Shown: in pieces, positions 6,961 to 8,550 of the stretch | How positions within the stretch are numbered: the stretch's first letter is position 1 | Layout: each line of letters opens with the position of its first letter | DNA from: Bacteroidales bacterium UBA4353 | Lineage (GTDB): Bacteria; Bacteroidota; Bacteroidia; Bacteroidales; Paludibacteraceae | Assembly: GCA_002394025.1 (NCBI GenBank) | Contig: DGSV01000015.1 | Location: forward strand, 12,328 to 20,877 | DNA: 8,550 nucleotides | Reading direction: 5' to 3' | Made by a program: the position numbers and the translations under genes | The notes under the pieces: generated by a model | Told to the model about the DNA's origin: nothing | Databases searched by the model: none | What the model saw: only the letters and a program-made list of their open reading frames with translations

Positions 6961-7050
6961 GTCCTTGTTCCTTGTTCTTTGTTTCTTTTGTCCTTGTCCT
7001 TGTTCTTGTTCCTTGTTCCTTGTTTTTTGTTTCTTATTCTTTGTTCCTTG

Positions 7051-7105
7051 TTCTTGTGTTCTTTGTCTTGTGCCGCCGCATTTTTGCGGCGGTCCCTTGT
7101 GTCCC
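7051..7105 (+). repeat. GC-rich hairpin repeat, copy A
   Basis: The stem CCGCCGCA (7073-7080) pairs with TGCGGCGG (7085-7092) around loop TTTT. The 55-base segment recurs at 7139-7193 with two differences (7060 T against 7148 C; 7097 T against 7185 C). The preceding bases GTCTTGTG match the layout of the hairpin copies at 37-56 and 2435-2454. No T-run follows the stem, so it is not an ordinary terminator. Confidence 0.9.
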
Positions 7106-7138
7106 TTGTCCCTTTGTTCTTTGTTCTTTGTTTTTTGT

Positions 7139-7193
7139 TTCTTGTGTCCTTTGTCTTGTGCCGCCGCATTTTTGCGGCGGTCCCCTGTGTCCC
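7139..7193 (+). repeat. GC-rich hairpin repeat, copy B
   Basis: Second copy of the same 55-base element, offset by 88 bases from copy A. The stem CCGCCGCA (7161-7168) pairs with TGCGGCGG (7173-7180), loop TTTT. It ends 43 bases before the -33 box of the str promoter. The two copies face the same way and lie within the heptamer tract. Confidence 0.9.
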
Positions 7194-7236
7194 GCGTTCT
7201 TTGTTCCTTGTTCAAATGAAAAAAAACATCTTGTTC

Positions 7237-7268
7237 TTTGGCAGTTCAAAATATTTTTCGTAACTTTG
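7237..7268 (+). promoter_or_regulatory. Promoter of the str operon (rpsL-rpsG-fusA)
   Basis: TTTG at 7237-7240, a 20-base spacer, then TAACTTTG at 7261-7268. Both boxes and the spacing match the Bacteroidota housekeeping promoter consensus exactly. The start of transcription would fall near 7275, giving a leader of roughly 67 bases to the rpsL ATG. The leader ends in an A-rich stretch (ACACAAAAAAAGAA) with no Shine-Dalgarno motif. Confidence 0.8.
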
Positions 7269-7342
7269 CAGTCCATTTGGTGCAGTTTGCCCAAGTGGAA
7301 CGTAAAACTAAATATATTAAGTAATTAAACACAAAAAAAGAA

Positions 7343-7723
7343 ATGCCAACCATTCAACAATTAGTTAGAAAAGGTCGCGAAGCTCTCGTCGATAAGAGTA
7401 AATCGCCCGCATTGGACTCATGCCCACAGCGCCGTGGTGTATGCGTCCGCGTTTACACAACCACACCTAAAAAACCTAACTCGGCTATGCGTAAAGTAGC
7501 TCGTGTTAGACTTACAAACCAAAAGGAAGTCAACGCCTATATCCCGGGTGAAGGACATAACTTGCAGGAGCACTCAATAGTTATGATACGTGGCGGACGT
7601 GTTAAAGACCTTCCTGGTGTTCGTTACCACATTGTTCGCGGAAAACTTGATACCGCGGGTGTCGCTAACAGAAACCAAAGACGCTCAAAATACGGAGCCA
7701 AGAGACCTAAAGCAAAAAAATAA
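7343..7723 (+). CDS. rpsL: 30S ribosomal protein S12
   Basis: A 126-residue, strongly basic protein of the decoding centre of the small subunit. The hallmark loops are present: TTTPKKPNSAMRKV at 39-52 with K43, and GGRVKDLPGVRYH at 84-96 with K88 and D89. K43 and K88 are the residues whose changes give streptomycin resistance in other bacteria; both are the sensitive wild type here. D89 corresponds to the aspartate that RimO methylthiolates in E. coli. The start MPTIQQLVRKGR is the standard one and the C-terminus ends in a basic KRPKAKK tail. It is the first gene of the str operon, directly behind the promoter at 7237-7268. Confidence 0.99.
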   Translation: MPTIQQLVRKGREALVDKSKSPALDSCPQRRGVCVRVYTTTPKKPNSAMRKVARVRLTNQKEVNAYIPGEGHNLQEHSIVMIRGGRVKDLPGVRYHIVRGKLDTAGVANRNQRRSKYGAKRPKAKK

Positions 7724-7888
7724 ACTAACCTATCGACAAGGAATGCTGGCTATAACATAATATTTTATGATGATATCCAGGGTTGACAGGTTGAGTAAAC
7801 CGCAAAAGTCGGTTGAAGAGTAAGCAACCACAAATTCCTAAACAAAACTTTTAACAAGCCCAAATAAGGCATTAAAAATTTACTAACA
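7724..7888 (+). promoter_or_regulatory. Long rpsL-rpsG intercistronic region, possible S7 control site
   Basis: The 165-base gap is large for an r-protein operon. It holds three GGTTGA words (7781, 7789, 7811) and short competing stems: AACCG (7798-7802) with CGGTT (7810-7814), and GGTTG (7811-7815) with CAACC (7825-7829). No terminator and no TAnnTTTG promoter are evident. In E. coli, S7 represses its own operon by binding the rpsL-rpsG spacer. A similar role here is only an analogy, because the stems are short. Confidence 0.3.
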
Positions 7889-8365
7889 ATGAGAAAATCA
7901 AAGCCAAAAAAGAGAATAATTCTCCCGGACCCCGTCTTCAATGAAGTAATGGTTACTAAATTCGTTAACCACCTTATGCTCGACGGCAAAAAGTCAACAG
8001 CTTTCAAAATCTTCTATGACAGTCTTGACTTCATAGCCAGTAAAATGAAAGACTCAGAACTTACTCCTCTCGAAATCTTTAAGAAAGGACTGGAAAACGT
8101 TACACCTCTTGTTGAGGTTAAGTCACGTCGTATCGGTGGAGCAACTTTCCAAGTTCCTACCGAAATACGTCCCGACAGAAAAGAATCTATATCTATGAAG
8201 AACATTATTATCTTCGCTCGCAAACGTGGCGGCCGCTCAATGGCCGAGAAACTCGCGGCGGAGGTGCTCGACGCTTACAATAACCAAGGCGGAGCTTTCA
8301 AACGTAAAGAAGATATGCACCGCATGGCTGAAGCTAACAGAGCTTTCGCACACTTTAGATTCTAA
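7889..8365 (+). CDS. rpsG: 30S ribosomal protein S7
   Basis: A 158-residue basic protein that nucleates assembly of the 30S head by binding the 3' major domain of 16S rRNA, near the E-site tRNA. It starts MRKSKPKKRIILPDP, a normal S7 N-terminus. The family signature VEVKSRRIGGATFQVPTEIR spans 76-95, followed by FARKRGGRSMAEKLAAEVLDA and a C-terminal helix ending AFAHFRF. The length fits the family (about 156-158). Only 15 bases separate it from fusA, so the two are co-transcribed. Confidence 0.99.
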   Translation: MRKSKPKKRIILPDPVFNEVMVTKFVNHLMLDGKKSTAFKIFYDSLDFIASKMKDSELTPLEIFKKGLENVTPLVEVKSRRIGGATFQVPTEIRPDRKESISMKNIIIFARKRGGRSMAEKLAAEVLDAYNNQGGAFKRKEDMHRMAEANRAFAHFRF

Positions 8366-8380
8366 TCTCTCAACATCACA

Positions 8381-8550
8381 ATGGCTAAAAAAGACCTACA
8401 TCTGACTCGTAACATCGGCATCATGGCTCATATCGATGCCGGAAAAACTACAACTTCTGAACGTATCCTGTTCTATACCGGACTTACGCACAAAATCGGT
8501 GAAGTACACGATGGCGCTGCTACTATGGACTGGATGGAACAAGAGCAGGA
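8381..8550 (+). CDS. fusA: Elongation factor G, N-terminal fragment (runs off window)
   Basis: The first 56 codons of EF-G, the GTPase that drives tRNA-mRNA translocation and, with RRF, ribosome recycling. It starts at ATG 8381 as MAKKDLHLTRNIGIM. The G1/P-loop AHIDAGKT is at residues 16-23, and the sequence continues through KIGEVHDGAATMDWMEQEQ, which leads into the switch I region (typically ERGIT) beyond the edge. Its place after rpsL and rpsG marks it as the canonical copy. Truncation is due to the window end, not to a mutation. Confidence 0.98.
   Translation, partial: MAKKDLHLTRNIGIMAHIDAGKTTTSERILFYTGLTHKIGEVHDGAATMDWMEQEQ

Larger units (their letters stand above)
6957..7213 (+). repeat. 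A-depleted heptanucleotide repeat tract
   Basis: Of 257 bases on the + strand only three are A (7036, 7080, 7168), and two of those are the loop-closing A of the hairpins. The sequence is a degenerate tandem of TTCYTTG heptamers with some six-base TCCTTG variants, clearest at 6962-7060 and 7106-7148. Because every stop codon on either strand needs an A on this strand, nearly all six frames are open; the resulting low-complexity open frames (Lys/Gln/Asn-rich on the minus strand, Phe/Leu/Cys/Val-rich on the plus) are artefacts. Together with 7214-7342 (str promoter and leader) this accounts for the 449-base gap between genes. Confidence 0.9.

Noticed and set aside
7073..7180. Terminators at the two GC-rich hairpins
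   Set aside because: Neither stem is followed by a T-run; the bases after them are TCCCTTGTG and TCCCCTGTG. A true terminator already exists at 6929-6960.
6928..7328. Several overlapping open frames on both strands, rich in K/Q/N/R or F/L/V/C
   Set aside because: The tract has almost no A on the + strand, and all stop codons on either strand need an A there, so frames stay open automatically. Low-complexity translations of this type are typical spurious calls.
7765..8007. Minus-strand open frame across the rpsL-rpsG spacer
   Set aside because: It runs into the rpsG coding region in antisense and shows no domain; it is probably chance.

Overview
The window looks like chromosomal DNA from a Bacteroidota bacterium, most likely order Bacteroidales. 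Four things point there. Candidate promoters fit the Bacteroidota pattern (TTTG, about 20 bases, then TAnnTTTG). Start codons follow A-rich leaders without Shine-Dalgarno motifs. A large secreted protein ends in a type IX secretion (T9SS) sorting domain. The Dus, asparaginase, S12 and S7 proteins are Bacteroidetes-like. I cannot name the family or genus from sequence alone.

Layout, all genes on the + strand. 1-86: intergenic tail with an A-poor tract and a perfect 8-bp hairpin. 87-1007: lipoprotein of unknown function. 1008-1122: short spacer with a degenerate hairpin copy and an exact TAnnTTTG box. 1123-2082: DusB-type tRNA-dihydrouridine synthase. 2083-2505: intergenic region filled by five tandem units of 72-75 bases, each with the same kind of hairpin. 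2506-3552: type I asparaginase. 3654-6893: 1079-residue multidomain secreted protein with internal duplications and a T9SS C-terminal domain. 6929-6960: strong intrinsic terminator. 6957-7213: tract almost free of A, built from degenerate TTCYTTG heptamers around two GC-rich hairpins. 7237-7268: clear promoter. 7343 to the end: start of the str operon, rpsL, rpsG and a truncated fusA.

The str genes work together in translation: S12 and S7 are 30S proteins, and EF-G drives translocation. Dus modifies tRNA. Asparaginase hydrolyses asparagine in the cytoplasm. The lipoprotein and the T9SS cargo are envelope or surface proteins, probably unrelated to the housekeeping genes beside them. No phage, plasmid, CRISPR or defence genes are visible.

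The most interesting unexplained signal is the intergenic repeat family. One hairpin design, with an arm-loop-arm core close to CCGCA-TWTT-TGCGG, recurs in the same orientation in four of the larger gaps between genes. Two of its base pairs change in a compensatory way between copies, which suggests the palindrome itself is maintained. The hairpin also contains a near match to the Bacteroidota -7 promoter box, and in at least one copy it may have become a promoter. I see no new protein system here.
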